Below, piece by piece: positions 1 to 8,401 of a stretch of DNA of 64,000 nucleotides. The notes beneath the pieces are model-generated. The model saw only the letters and a program-made list of their open reading frames with translations, was not told where the DNA came from and ran no database searches. The stretch is from Nitrospirota bacterium (lineage in GTDB: Bacteria; Nitrospirota; Nitrospiria; Nitrospirales; Nitrospiraceae). Position 1 is the first letter of the stretch; every line of letters starts with the position of its first letter. The stretch lies in NCBI GenBank assembly GCA_016219645.1, contig JACRLR010000061.1, positions 1-64,000 of the forward strand, given 5' to 3'. Position numbers and translations under genes: made by a program.

Positions 1-503
1 CCGAGGTTCCGGGCGGCCCGACAGCGGGCTAACCCCGAGAAAGACGCGCTCGGACCAGCGGATTCCCACCTGTTTGCCCCCGTTGATCCACCCAGGAACA
101 GAGTTCTTCGTGCAAACATGAATTAATCAGACCTTCCCTAGTGTATGGCAGCATACAGCGCAGATCCTTTTAGGTGAGCCATAGCTGGTTCACCGGATGT
201 ATTACGTCATTCGTATTTCTCTGCAATTTGAGATCTTCATCGCAAAGTGTGAGGGTATTGGCTAATGCCTGCTCAATGCTTATGTGGTTGGTCCGATCGA
301 TGTCTCGGAGTCAAAGCAAATTATGAGCCGGGCTCAACGGTGTTTATTTTGGCTCTAAATATGGAATTTCTGATATTTCCATCACGAGATTCAGCTCATG
401 GGTGAATCATTTATTGTTAGAGTTGAATTCGAACCGATTCATTGCGGTTGAATTATTGGGGTTGTCTAGGCTCTGATTTTCGGGGAGCATTAGTGCCTGC
501 TCT
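1..503. other. Window edge and AT-richer intergenic stretch, unassigned
   Basis: No gene can be assigned here. Bases 1-126 are GC-rich and open to the left edge in more than one frame: a + frame ends with TAA at 124-126, another + frame ends with TGA at 118-120, and minus-strand frames are also open. Any of these could be the truncated end of a gene outside the window, and the sequence alone does not choose between them. Bases 127-503 are visibly richer in A and T, contain no ORF of note and no clear RNA gene, and probably hold the promoter region of the glycosylase gene that follows. Confidence 0.4.
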
Positions 504-1202
504 GTGGTATCAGTTTCTCCTATGCTTCCTTCCATTCCTCTCGGCTGGCGTTCTTTGTTCAAAGATGAAACGCGCCAGCCCTATTATCGAGAGCTCGATG
601 CGTTTCTACAAAAGGAATTAGCTGATGGGCAGACGATTCTGCCCGCTCGTAAGGACATCTTCAACGCATTAACTGCCACACCGTATGACCAGGTCCGAGT
701 GTTGCTCGTCGGCCAGGACCCTTATCCAACCCCTGGTCATGCCCATGGCCTCTGTTTCTCTGTGCAGCCGACCGTTCGACCGTTACCCCGTTCGGTACAG
801 AATGTTTTTCGTGAGCTGCGCGAAGATGTCGGATGCCGGATCCCCAATAATGGGTATCTGGAACCCTGGGCCAGGCAGGGCGTCCTCATGCTCAATGCGG
901 TTCTCACGGTCCGCACTGGCCAGGCCAATTCGCACCAGGGACGAGGCTGGGAGCGATTCACCGATCGCATTATCGAATTGGTTGCAGCGAAGCAAACCCG
1001 GGTGATTTTCATCCTGTGGGGACGCGCAGCTCAGAAGAAGCGGGCACTGATTACACAAGCACACCATACCGTGATTGCAACGGCACATCCCTCTCCTTTC
1101 TCGGTTAGAAAGTTTTACGGAAGTCGCTGCTTCTCGCAGATCAATCGACGTCTTGTCGATGCAGGATCGGCTCCGATTGACTGGCAGATCCCAGACAATT
1201 GA
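504..1202 (+). CDS. ung: Uracil-DNA glycosylase
   Basis: Family 1 uracil-DNA glycosylase, 232 residues, the usual length for the family. It removes uracil from DNA, arising by cytosine deamination or dUTP incorporation, as the first step of base excision repair in the cytoplasm. The water-activating motif GQDPYP lies at residues 70-75 and is followed by HAHGLCFSV, the uracil-binding segment. The C-terminal DNA-intercalation loop reads HPSPFS near residue 195, where HPSPLS is commonest. The start taken is GTG at 504; an in-frame ATG at 522 is an equally good alternative because neither has a strong ribosome binding site. The gene stands alone, with a 267-bp gap before the next gene. Family assignment is secure; only the exact start is uncertain. 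Confidence 0.95.
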   Translation: MVSVSPMLPSIPLGWRSLFKDETRQPYYRELDAFLQKELADGQTILPARKDIFNALTATPYDQVRVLLVGQDPYPTPGHAHGLCFSVQPTVRPLPRSVQNVFRELREDVGCRIPNNGYLEPWARQGVLMLNAVLTVRTGQANSHQGRGWERFTDRIIELVAAKQTRVIFILWGRAAQKKRALITQAHHTVIATAHPSPFSVRKFYGSRCFSQINRRLVDAGSAPIDWQIPDN

Positions 1203-1469
1203 CTCTTCGCCCCATGGGCCTGTAGGGTAGCTTATGACGTACTGAGCCACGTCGACTGTCCCATCTCTCGCACAGCACTCCCTCCCACGTTCCCGTGCGT
1301 CTGATTCTCCAGTCTCCGCCGCTTCTACGCCAGAGGTTCTGTTGATTGCCACACGTGCGTGGCCCACTACCACTGTGTCCAACGAGGGAAGTGGTTGTGT
1401 CAAACCGATGGGACGCAGCAGTCGTGTTCTGTCTACGCTGTAATTATTCACGCGAGAAAGGAGTGCCAT

Positions 1470-1715
1470 ATGAACCAAGAACAATTCAAAGCCTTTTGGG
1501 TACAGCTCAAGGCGCCACTCAAAGCGAAATGGGGAAAGATCACGGATGCGGATCTTCAGGAGATCGAGGGGAACCTGAATACGTTTACCGCTGTGCTGGG
1601 GAAGCGATATGGGACGACTGAGAGTGCCGAAGTCAATACCTGGGCCAACCGGCGCTATTGCCATTGGTCTGGGATCTATACAAGTAAGTACGCAGATCCG
1701 GTAAAGGCAGGCTGA
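1470..1715 (+). CDS. CsbD-like stress-response protein
   Basis: An 81-residue acidic-basic protein of the CsbD type. It begins MNQEQFKAFWVQLKAPLKAKW and continues WGKITDADLQEIEGNLN, matching the family pattern of a KxKWGKLTDDDLxxIEG core. CsbD proteins are small, abundant, general-stress proteins of unknown biochemical role. The ATG at 1470 is preferred over upstream in-frame codons because a GAAAGGAG ribosome binding site lies at 1455-1462 and the family motif begins right after it. The C-terminal part (WANRRYCHWSGIYTSKY) is less typical than the first half. It is separated by 104 bp from another small conserved gene on the same strand. The family call is good; the function is unknown. Confidence 0.8.
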   Translation: MNQEQFKAFWVQLKAPLKAKWGKITDADLQEIEGNLNTFTAVLGKRYGTTESAEVNTWANRRYCHWSGIYTSKYADPVKAG

Positions 1716-1819
1716 CGAACAGCGCAGCCTGATCGTATAGGAAATGTGGCCGATGCACGGCATGATCAAGAAGGGCGCGACGTCGAGAACCACGACAAGG
1801 AAGAGGAAAGGATCAATCC

Positions 1820-2164
1820 ATGAAAAAGATTGTGATCAATAAAAGCTACGGTAATTTTTGCGTGAGTCATCAGGCGTTTCTTCGATTGCGTGAGCTGGGC
1901 CAGCAGGATGCGCTTACGGAGGTGGATCTCGGCGCCTATTGGCCCGAGGCGGCGGCGCCGAACGAGCCGAGACTCAATCAATGCGGAAAGATGATCCCGC
2001 GCGATGACCTGAAGCTGGCCCAAGTCGTGGAGGAACTCGGTGGGGCTGCCAATGGCCATGGGGCCGAGCTACGGGTAGTCACGATCCCGGACGATGTCCG
2101 ATGGATCATTGGTGGTGTGGGTGGGGTGGAGCACGTCAGCGAAGTTCACCGGACCTGGGCGTAA
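1820..2164 (+). CDS. Small conserved protein of unknown function
   Basis: A 114-residue protein starting MKKIVINKSYGNFCVSHQAF. It resembles widespread small uncharacterised proteins that open with a KIVINxxYGGF motif and end with a pattern like IPDDVxWxIxxxxGxEHVxExHRTW; here the end reads VSEVHRTWA. No catalytic motif, signal peptide or membrane segment can be seen. A GGAAGAGGAAAGG purine stretch just before the ATG gives a good ribosome binding site. It is probably cytoplasmic. The similarity is recalled from the general look of the family and could not be checked, so no function is proposed. Its neighbour CsbD is a stress protein, but the genes are 104 bp apart and co-transcription is only possible. 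Confidence 0.7.
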   Translation: MKKIVINKSYGNFCVSHQAFLRLRELGQQDALTEVDLGAYWPEAAAPNEPRLNQCGKMIPRDDLKLAQVVEELGGAANGHGAELRVVTIPDDVRWIIGGVGGVEHVSEVHRTWA

Positions 2165-2186
2165 CTCATATCATTCAGGAAGGCTT

Positions 2187-2475
2187 CTACTGCAACTGTT
2201 GATGCTGTGGGGAGAGGGACGTGGTCAGATCCTGTGGTTCGCCTAGCAGCAACTTAGCGCGCTGAAACGCGTTGGTTCTTGCTTCCCATTCCGTCTTGTA
2301 GCCTTTCGACGAATCCTGGCCATGCAGTCCGTTGTCGAGATGGCTGAACCCCGGATCGAAAACTTGCACAGCCATTTGCCATTCTTAATCTGGCTGGTAA
2401 CCAGGATCACTTTCTGGCCTTTGGCGTAGCAGGTTTCCGTTATGATTGGCAGGCAAGAACCGTTGTCCAGATCAA
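2187..2475 (-). pseudogene. Decayed small gene, frameshifted
   Basis: Two overlapping minus-strand frames each carry half of what looks like one small protein. The upstream frame reads TCYAKGQKVILVTSQIKNGKW and then LCKFSIRG; the downstream frame supplies GYKTEWEARTNAFQRAKLLL and runs to the stop at 2187. Together they resemble small proteins of about 90 residues with a G-x-(K)W strand followed by an F/Y-xTxxEAxxxAFxxAK helix. The upstream frame is closed by a stop that overlaps the end of the previous gene, and no ATG, GTG or TTG start lies between. So both a start codon and a continuous frame are missing. An alternative is that only the downstream 62-codon ORF is real. Function unknown. Confidence 0.45.
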
Positions 2476-2498
2476 TCCTTCTGGCTTGTCTTGTAAAG

Positions 2499-2840
2499 CT
2501 AAGCCGGTTTCATGAAGCGATCAGGCGTCAGCACGCTGTGCAGCGATTGTGTGACAGCGCGGCGGTAGGGCGCCTTCTGACGCAGCATGATCACGAGGTC
2601 TTCGTCGTCGATCAAAATCGATAGATCGTTCTCGGTGACGAGCTGCCGATCCGGCGCCCCGATATTCATGCGATACTGCGTCTTCCCGTCAGGATTCCGG
2701 TTGGGTCCGCTGACGATCTCGGTGAGCCCATCGATAAATCCAACATGTCCTTCATGCCGGTGCTTGACCTTCGTGCCGTCGGGAATACGGACCCAGGCTT
2801 TGGCTGTTCCAGACTGCACAGGGCGGAAAAACAGGGACAT
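2499..2840 (-). CDS. Conserved protein, paralogue of the one at 45.1 kb
   Basis: A 113-residue protein of unknown function. Residues 15-113 are almost identical to the protein encoded at 45078-45416: both carry the KVKHRHEGHVGFIDGLTEIV segment, an NRNPDGKTQYRMNIG strand pair, and the end SLHSVLTPDRF. The pattern of short strands around GxVGxIDG and GAPDRxLVxExDL suggests a small beta-barrel of SH3 or KOW type, but this is a reading by eye. Only the first 14 residues differ between the two copies. It is transcribed divergently from the receiver-GGDEF-EAL gene, with 227 bp between the two starts. No clear ribosome binding site was found before the ATG used. Confidence 0.75.
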   Translation of the reverse strand: MSLFFRPVQSGTAKAWVRIPDGTKVKHRHEGHVGFIDGLTEIVSGPNRNPDGKTQYRMNIGAPDRQLVTENDLSILIDDEDLVIMLRQKAPYRRAVTQSLHSVLTPDRFMKPA

Positions 2841-3067
2841 TCTACTTTTCTGAACGTGAGATGACCCCAGGGCTTTCTTCTGAGATGAACCTGCTGGGGC
2901 GAACCAGTCAGCCCCTCTGCTTCCACATGTCTCGATGCGCGGTTCTCAATATTTCGTTGGCCGGTGGTGGGTCTCATTCTATACTCAGCCATGGTCGTGA
3001 GCGAGGCCGGCGCTTGCACACTCCTTTTGGAGGGAAAGGTACGGCCCCGTACCAGACGTGGACGGCA

Positions 3068-4783
3068 ATGGCAACGAACCTCAACCTGCTGCTGCTCGAA
3101 GACTCTCCGAATGATGCGGAGCTGATTCTCGATGTACTTGAGGAGGCTGGGTTCTCTGTGGCCTCCCGCCGCGTCGATTCGCAAGATGAGTACATCCGCG
3201 CACTCGACCAGCCTGTCGATTTCATTCTTTCTGATTTCTCCATGCCGCAGTTTACAGCGCATGATGCGCTGCGACTCATGAAAGAGCGAGGGCTCGATAT
3301 TCCGTTTATTGTCGTGTCGGGCTGTATCGGTGAGGATATGGCGGTCGAATGCATGAAGGCAGGGGCAAGCGATTATCTGCTGAAAGACCGCCTCGCCCGC
3401 CTGGGTCACTCGGTGTCACAGGCGCTCGAACGGAAACGGTTGATCGAAGAAAAGCACCAGGCTGAGCAACGGCTGTTTCTGGAGACGTTTCACGACTCGC
3501 TCACGGGCCTCCCCAACCGTGCGCTTTTTTTAGACCGATTGGATCGGGTCTACCAACAGAGCAGGCGTCAACCTAGCCATCTGTTTGCGTTGCTGTATCT
3601 CAATCTCGACGGTTTTCGTGTGGTACGCGACAGTCTGGGGCCTGCGGCAGCGGATCGCCTGCTGATGGAGGTAAGCCAACGGATTCTGCGTCGTGTGCGC
3701 TCGGCTGATACGGTGGCGCGGATGGAAGGGGATGAATTCGCGTTTCTGCTGGATAACCTGAAAGCGGTTGGCAATGCGACGCGCGTGGCCGATCGTCTCC
3801 GGCAGGAATTTTCTACGCCATTTACGGTTGAGGGCCGACAAGTGTGCCTCACGGCCAGCATGGGCCTCACGTGCAGCAACCAGGAGTACGAATGTGGCGA
3901 ACAGCTCTTGCGTGATGCGACGACCGCGATGCATCAGGCGAAAGTCTCCGGTCGGACGAGGTTCGTGATTTTCGACACAGCCATGCATGAGCAGGCGATG
4001 GTCCGATTGAAGCTGGAGGCCGAGCTTCGGCAGGCGCTGGACCGGCGGGAGTTCCGGTTGGAGTACCAGCCAATCGTGGCATTGAAGTCCGGGCTTGTCA
4101 CCGGGTTCGAAGCATTGCTCCGCTGGGAGCATCCTGAGTATGGGCTCGCCAGGCCGGAAGTGTTCCTGGAAGTTGCCACGGAGTTGGGTTTGATGACCAG
4201 GATCGGTGAGTGGAGTCTTCAGGAGGCCGCAAAGCAACTGAAGCTCTGGCAGGCTGAGTTTCCCAGGATTCGCCCGTTGACTGTGAGTGTAAACTTCTCG
4301 CTCAGCCACTTGGCGAATGCCGATCTGGCAGCGCTGGTCAAGGAGGTTCTGCTGGCAACCGGCTTAGATCCGCCGAGCCTCAAGATCGAAATCACGGAAT
4401 CGGACGTGATGCAGAACCCTGAAGCGGTTACCTCTGTGTTGAAACAGATCGAATCGCAGAAAGTTCAAACCTGTCTGGACGATTTTGGCACTGGTTATTC
4501 GTCTTTGAGTTATCTTCAGCAGCTGCCGATCACGTTTCTAAAGATCGATCAGTCGTTCATCCGGCGGCTGGGAGCTGACGACGACGCCCTTGCGATTGTG
4601 AAAACCATCATCGTTCTCGCGCATCAACTGGGGCGCCAGGTGATTGCCGAGGGAGTGGAAACCACCGAACATCTGACGACGCTCCGCCTGCTCGGATGCG
4701 AATACGGTCAAGGTTACTTGTTCGCCAAGCCGCTGCCCGATGCGGAAGTGTCTGCTTTCCTCGCCTCAGGCCGCCACTGGTAG
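3068..4783 (+). CDS. Receiver-GGDEF-EAL protein, probable c-di-GMP phosphodiesterase
   Basis: A 571-residue response regulator of cyclic-di-GMP turnover. An N-terminal receiver domain (residues about 5-120) has the acidic pair ED at 11-12, the phosphorylatable Asp56 in FILSDFSMP and the conserved Lys in LLKDR. A GGDEF domain follows, with its signature altered to EGDEF at 220-224, so diguanylate cyclase activity is doubtful. The EAL domain begins near residue 340 with FEALLRW at about 347 and keeps the later KIEITESD and DDFGTGYSS motifs, so phosphodiesterase activity is likely. The start at 3068 is chosen because the receiver fold begins there; the frame is open further upstream but the extra residues look non-coding. 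No partner kinase is adjacent; hybrid kinases lie elsewhere in the window. Confidence 0.9.
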   Translation: MATNLNLLLLEDSPNDAELILDVLEEAGFSVASRRVDSQDEYIRALDQPVDFILSDFSMPQFTAHDALRLMKERGLDIPFIVVSGCIGEDMAVECMKAGASDYLLKDRLARLGHSVSQALERKRLIEEKHQAEQRLFLETFHDSLTGLPNRALFLDRLDRVYQQSRRQPSHLFALLYLNLDGFRVVRDSLGPAAADRLLMEVSQRILRRVRSADTVARMEGDEFAFLLDNLKAVGNATRVADRLRQEFSTPFTVEGRQVCLTASMGLTCSNQEYECGEQLLRDATTAMHQAKVSGRTRFVIFDTAMHEQAMVRLKLEAELRQALDRREFRLEYQPIVALKSGLVTGFEALLRWEHPEYGLARPEVFLEVATELGLMTRIGEWSLQEAAKQLKLWQAEFPRIRPLTVSVNFSLSHLANADLAALVKEVLLATGLDPPSLKIEITESDVMQNPEAVTSVLKQIESQKVQTCLDDFGTGYSSLSYLQQLPITFLKIDQSFIRRLGADDDALAIVKTIIVLAHQLGRQVIAEGVETTEHLTTLRLLGCEYGQGYLFAKPLPDAEVSAFLASGRHW

Positions 4784-5026
4784 CATGCTCGCTTCGCGCC
4801 CTTCGTGAATTGTGGGCGAGACAAGCTAGACATGCGCAACAGGCGCGACTCACGAAGATAAAACGTCCGATCAGTTCCACTTTTCGCGCGTGTCTCGAGA
4901 GTCTTGCGCGAATATTGAGATACGCTTCACGATTCACGCTTCAAGGGTTGAGGAAACGTCGTCGCAGAGGGCTTCAGCATCCTGGCAGGGGCGATGATCT
5001 GGATAAGACACGGACAGTTATGAGGA

Positions 5027-5458
5027 TTACGCGGCGATTTTAGTGAGAAGTTTCTTGAGTTCGACGTGGGCAAAGATGACGTCGGGTTCCCGCTGGAGGG
5101 CTTCGTAGTAACTGCGCTCGAACCCATCTCCTTCCTCTGAAGGGCGGATCAGGGCGCGGGCCTCTATCAGAAAGTGCTCCATCTCGACGTGCAAGAGTTC
5201 GGACTTGTCATCCAAGAGTTCATCGATGCGAATAACCAGCTGAGACAGGGGATGAAGCCAGGTAAACCAGGGATCATTCAGCACCAATTGCAGCAGTTGG
5301 CTGGTTGATGCGACTCTGCCATTGATGCGTTCATAGGTCACTTGTTCCGCCAGAATCAGGGCCTTGTGAAGACTCAAGAGGCTGCCTCGCATATCGAGGA
5401 GTTGCTTGCGGAGAGGGCAGGATCCTCTCGATGAGGTCTTATGCGAGACAGGTAGCAT
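5027..5458 (-). CDS. Unknown protein, tandem paralogue A
   Basis: A 143-residue, mainly helical protein of unknown function. It is clearly related to the next gene upstream (5678-6112): both share LILAEQ/LIVAEQ-(VT)YERI-GRV, then a DPWFTWL motif, an aliphatic-rich stretch with RIDELL/RIDQLL, and EGDGFERxYYEALxRxPDV near the end. No signal peptide, membrane span or catalytic motif is evident. The two genes face the same way and are 219 bp apart, with a hairpin in the gap. The pattern suggests a tandem duplication followed by divergence to roughly half identity. I do not recognise the family from motifs and offer no function. Confidence 0.75.
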   Translation of the reverse strand: MLPVSHKTSSRGSCPLRKQLLDMRGSLLSLHKALILAEQVTYERINGRVASTSQLLQLVLNDPWFTWLHPLSQLVIRIDELLDDKSELLHVEMEHFLIEARALIRPSEEGDGFERSYYEALQREPDVIFAHVELKKLLTKIAA

Positions 5459-5588
5459 GAAATAATTCTAGCAGGTTATTGGAAAAATGGTGTCCCTGGA
5501 ATTCGACTGAGAAAATGACACCAGTGGTTGTTTGAATATCGGCATATTCTGTCGCCTACTGTAGCAGGCTGTGGACCCTGGTGGGTTT

Positions 5589-5642
5589 GGTCTATCTGGT
5601 CTATTTCGTTTATTTGGTTGAACTGGATAGACAAGATAGACC
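5589..5642. repeat. 16-bp inverted repeat between tandem paralogues
   Basis: The left arm GGTCTATCTGGTCTAT (5589-5604) and right arm ATAGACAAGATAGACC (5627-5642) are complementary at 15 of 16 positions around a 22-nt loop. The surrounding sequence is TCTAT/TTTAT-rich. It lies in the gap between the two paralogues and could act as a terminator or processing site; there is no T run directly after either arm. A shorter related string, TGTCTATCTGG, recurs near 6137. Confidence 0.6.
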
Positions 5643-5677
5643 CTACAACCGTCTTCCGATGCCGGCGCCGGATTGAT

Positions 5678-6112
5678 TTACGCGGCTTCTGCTTGCAGGG
5701 CGCGCGTGACGTGAAAGTGGGCGAGCAGCACATCAGGAGCGCGCCTGAGGGCCTCGTAATACGCACGCTCGAATCCATCTCCTTCATTCGACGGGTGGGT
5801 CAAGTTGCGCACCTCGGCGACAAGGTGCACAACGTTTTCATGGGTGATGTCAAACGCGTCATCAGCGAGGAGTTGATCGATTCTGAGCAGCAGATCCAAG
5901 AGCGGGGAGAGCCATGTAAACCAGGGATCTCTGAGCAGCAACTGGATGAGCTCGTCTGTTGAGCCGACGCGGCCGTGGATGCGTTCGTAGGTGAGTTGCT
6001 CCGCTACAATCAACGCGCAATAGAGAGACAAGAGTCTCTGCTGGACTTCCAGCATTGTATGGCGTAAAGGGGCATCGTAGGTGGTTGGACTATACGGTGT
6101 CAGTGAATCCAT
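5678..6112 (-). CDS. Unknown protein, tandem paralogue B
   Basis: A 144-residue protein related along most of its length to the gene at 5027-5458. Shared landmarks are ALIVAEQLTYERIHGRVGST, the DPWFTWLSPL motif, a leucine-rich segment with RIDQLL, and NEGDGFERAYYEALRRAPDV near the end, followed by an Ala-rich tail. The N-terminal 20 residues are not conserved between the pair. It looks cytoplasmic, helical and without an enzyme signature. It is the upstream member of the tandem pair on the minus strand. Conservation of the DPWFTW and EGDGFER motifs in both copies suggests that both are under selection. Function unknown. Confidence 0.75.
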   Translation of the reverse strand: MDSLTPYSPTTYDAPLRHTMLEVQQRLLSLYCALIVAEQLTYERIHGRVGSTDELIQLLLRDPWFTWLSPLLDLLLRIDQLLADDAFDITHENVVHLVAEVRNLTHPSNEGDGFERAYYEALRRAPDVLLAHFHVTRALQAEAA

Positions 6113-6164
6113 TCGCTAAGTGTAGCAGGACGATAGGTTCTGTCTATCTGGTACCGGTCTTCTG

Positions 6165-6842
6165 TTAGTTCCTCACCCGAGTGGCAAACTGAGCGAATAG
6201 TTCCCCTGCGAGGTAGCCGGTATCGGATGGATCGGCGGCATCTTTTCGGCGAAGATAGTCGTTGAGGATTCTGCCGTCTGAGGTCTTGTGGACGTGGGGC
6301 AGGCTGAGATTCATGTGGTAGCGTTCGATAGCGTCTGCCACACGACTGATGAAGATGATCGTGCCATTCGGCTCCCGCCGCTCGACGATCCCGACGTGGG
6401 TCAGAGGGTCGTTCACCTTACCGTCCCGATTGAAGTCCCATGTGTTGTTGAAGAAGACGAGATCGCCCGGGTGGGCGACCGGCCCTGGGTGGAACGTGCC
6501 CTGTTGCTGGATATGGGCATGGATAATTCGGACGCCGTTGGCGTCTGGCTCGCCAGGTTCACCGGCATAGAGATCGATCCCGTGCGCGAGAAACACGGCG
6601 CGAGTCACCCCGGCACAGTCATAGGCGATGCGTCGCCCGTTGCTCGTAATCGTTTTCGCGCCCACGAGCTTGGCCGCTGTCTGCACTATGCCGTTCCGGC
6701 TCGGCCCGCGCTCACCGGCTTGACAGCAGCGGCGCGCGTCCGATGTCGTTGTGCGAGGGTGCTCGACCTGTGGTGTGGCGCAGCCTACGAGCGTGACCAT
6801 TGCGATCGCGGATGTGATGAAGAGCAATCGCATCGGGTTCAC
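6165..6842 (-). CDS. NlpC/P60-type cell-wall hydrolase lipoprotein
   Basis: A 225-residue predicted lipoprotein: the N-terminus [21 protein letters not shown] is a signal peptide ending in the lipobox LVGC. The mature part has an NlpC/P60-like fold: the likely nucleophile Cys in AYDCAGVTRAVF (the family usually has DCSG), PGDLVFF in the middle, and the catalytic His in LTHVGIV. Such enzymes cleave peptide stems of peptidoglycan. A DFNRDGKVND segment between them could bind calcium. Its start overlaps the stop of the AAA+ ATPase gene by 4 bp (ATGA), so translation of the two is probably coupled. The assignment is by motif; some relatives act on substrates other than peptidoglycan. Confidence 0.8.
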   Translation of the reverse strand: MNPMRLLFITSAIAMVTLVGCATPQVEHPRTTTSDARRCCQAGERGPSRNGIVQTAAKLVGAKTITSNGRRIAYDCAGVTRAVFLAHGIDLYAGEPGEPDANGVRIIHAHIQQQGTFHPGPVAHPGDLVFFNNTWDFNRDGKVNDPLTHVGIVERREPNGTIIFISRVADAIERYHMNLSLPHVHKTSDGRILNDYLRRKDAADPSDTGYLAGELFAQFATRVRN

Positions 6843-8401
6843 CGTACGTTGACAAACCGGCCTTGGGCCGTCTCCCGGAGCTGATCGATGTCTTCACTCC
6901 GGGTAACGGAGAGAGGTACAGTGTTGGTCAATTCTTCAATCAATAGGTCAGTTGTGAGCGGTGTTTTTTGATGGAGCGCGCGATAGAGGCCTGCGACCAC
7001 AGCCTGTTCGATTTCTGATCCGCTGAACCCGTCGCTCGCACTGACGATTTTGAGTAGATCGAACTGTTTCACGTCCTGCTTCCGAAGACTCAGGTGAATG
7101 GTCCAGATGGATTCCCGTTCCCTGTCGTCCGGCAGATCTACAAAGAATATTTCATCGAATCGCCCTTTGCGAAGGAGTTCGGGAGGGAGCAAGGAAAGAT
7201 TATTGGCGGTCGCCACGACGAAGACTTCTTGTTTCTTCTCCTGAAGCCACGTGAGAAATGCGCCGAACAGCCGGCGGCTCAACCCTGCATCTGCCTCGCC
7301 GTTCCCGCCCCCTGCGGCCATCGCTTTTTCGATCTCATCGATCCAGAGAACAATTGGAGACAACGACTCAGCCGTCTCGATCGCCTTGCGGAAATTCTTT
7401 TCCGTCTCCCCGACATACTTATCGAATAATCTGCCTGCATCAAGTTTGAGGAGCGGAACCTGCCATTCCCGCGCAATGGCCTTCGCTGCCAGCGATTTCC
7501 CGCAGCCCGGCACGCCCACGAGCATGATGCCTCTGGGAGGCGTGAGATTGAGCGCCTTGGCCTCTGCGGTAAACCCGACTTTCGCCCGTGCCAACCAGGA
7601 CTTCAGATTGACGAATCCGCCCAGCTCGAACCGGTTGTCCTCAAGTGGATAGTATTCGAGCAGACCGCCGTCTTTAATGGCCTGCACCTTGCGCGTCAGA
7701 ATCTTTTGCACATCATCGGCGGAGAGTGTGCCGTCCTCGACGAGACATTGCGTAATAACCTGCCGGCCCTGATGGAGGGTCATCCCCTGCAAGGCGCGGA
7801 GGATGGCGTCACGCTCGTTGGCCGAAGGGTACGGGTCCGCCGCTTTGGACTCGTTGATGGAACTGAGGAGGCTTTGCACGACGGTGGTCGAGCGTGGACG
7901 ACGGGGCGAGGTTCTGGGAGCGAGCGATTGCAGGACGTTCTGGAGCATGGATTGGAGTTCATCACGATCCGGCAGTCGCAGGTCGAAACGGACAGCCATC
8001 TGTTCGATATCGAGCGGCAGGGCAATGGGATGGCCGGTCAGCACGCAGGTGGCACGCGAGTGCCCGTGGACTGTCGCGACTTCTCGAAGCTGACGGGCGA
8101 CGGCTGGATCTTGTAGGTGTGGCGCGAGATCTTTGAGCCAGAAGACCGCTTCGACGGTCAGACCCTGCAGATGTTGGAGGACAGCCAGAGGAGAGGCCGT
8201 GATTTTGCTCAACGTCGGTGTGTCATCGCTTCGGGTCAGCCCCCTGGTGACGGACCATTCGAATAACGGCATGCGCTCCTGTGCGACCACCGATTGCAGC
8301 AACGCCAGGACTCGGTCCTCTTCCACCGTCTCGATGATGATGAGCGGGTGGTAAGAGCGAATGAGGGTGCGGAGGTCATGTACGCTGGTTGACAGGGCCA
8401 T
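6839..8401 (-). CDS. Ycf46-like AAA+ ATPase
   Basis: A 520-residue AAA+ ATPase. The N-terminal half (1-250) begins with [13 protein letters not shown], the style of the Ycf46 group, and has an RLPDRDEL segment typical of its degenerate first ATPase-like domain. The C-terminal AAA module has Walker A GVPGCGKS near residue 297, Walker [11 protein letters not shown] near 350, a sensor ATAN, and the arginine-bearing [13 protein letters not shown]. Ycf46 proteins are widespread in cyanobacteria, plastids and some other bacteria; links to photosynthesis or CO2 use have been suggested, but the substrate is not settled. Here the gene overlaps that of an NlpC/P60 lipoprotein by 4 bp. The start is the ATG at 8401 with a TAGGAGGAAAA-like stretch nearby on the opposite strand only, so the ribosome site is unclear. 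Confidence 0.88.
   Translation of the reverse strand: MALSTSVHDLRTLIRSYHPLIIIETVEEDRVLALLQSVVAQERMPLFEWSVTRGLTRSDDTPTLSKITASPLAVLQHLQGLTVEAVFWLKDLAPHLQDPAVARQLREVATVHGHSRATCVLTGHPIALPLDIEQMAVRFDLRLPDRDELQSMLQNVLQSLAPRTSPRRPRSTTVVQSLLSSINESKAADPYPSANERDAILRALQGMTLHQGRQVITQCLVEDGTLSADDVQKILTRKVQAIKDGGLLEYYPLEDNRFELGGFVNLKSWLARAKVGFTAEAKALNLTPPRGIMLVGVPGCGKSLAAKAIAREWQVPLLKLDAGRLFDKYVGETEKNFRKAIETAESLSPIVLWIDEIEKAMAAGGGNGEADAGLSRRLFGAFLTWLQEKKQEVFVVATANNLSLLPPELLRKGRFDEIFFVDLPDDRERESIWTIHLSLRKQDVKQFDLLKIVSASDGFSGSEIEQAVVAGLYRALHQKTPLTTDLLIEELTNTVPLSVTRSEDIDQLRETAQGRFVNVR

Noticed and set aside
783-1793. 336-codon minus-strand ORF across ung and the CsbD-like gene
   Set aside because: It lies antisense to two genes with firm family matches and has no recognisable domain; Cys/Arg-rich composition is typical of a shadow frame.
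4696-5043. 115-codon ORF after the EAL gene
   Set aside because: Arg-rich, overlaps the EAL gene end out of frame, and has no family similarity by eye.
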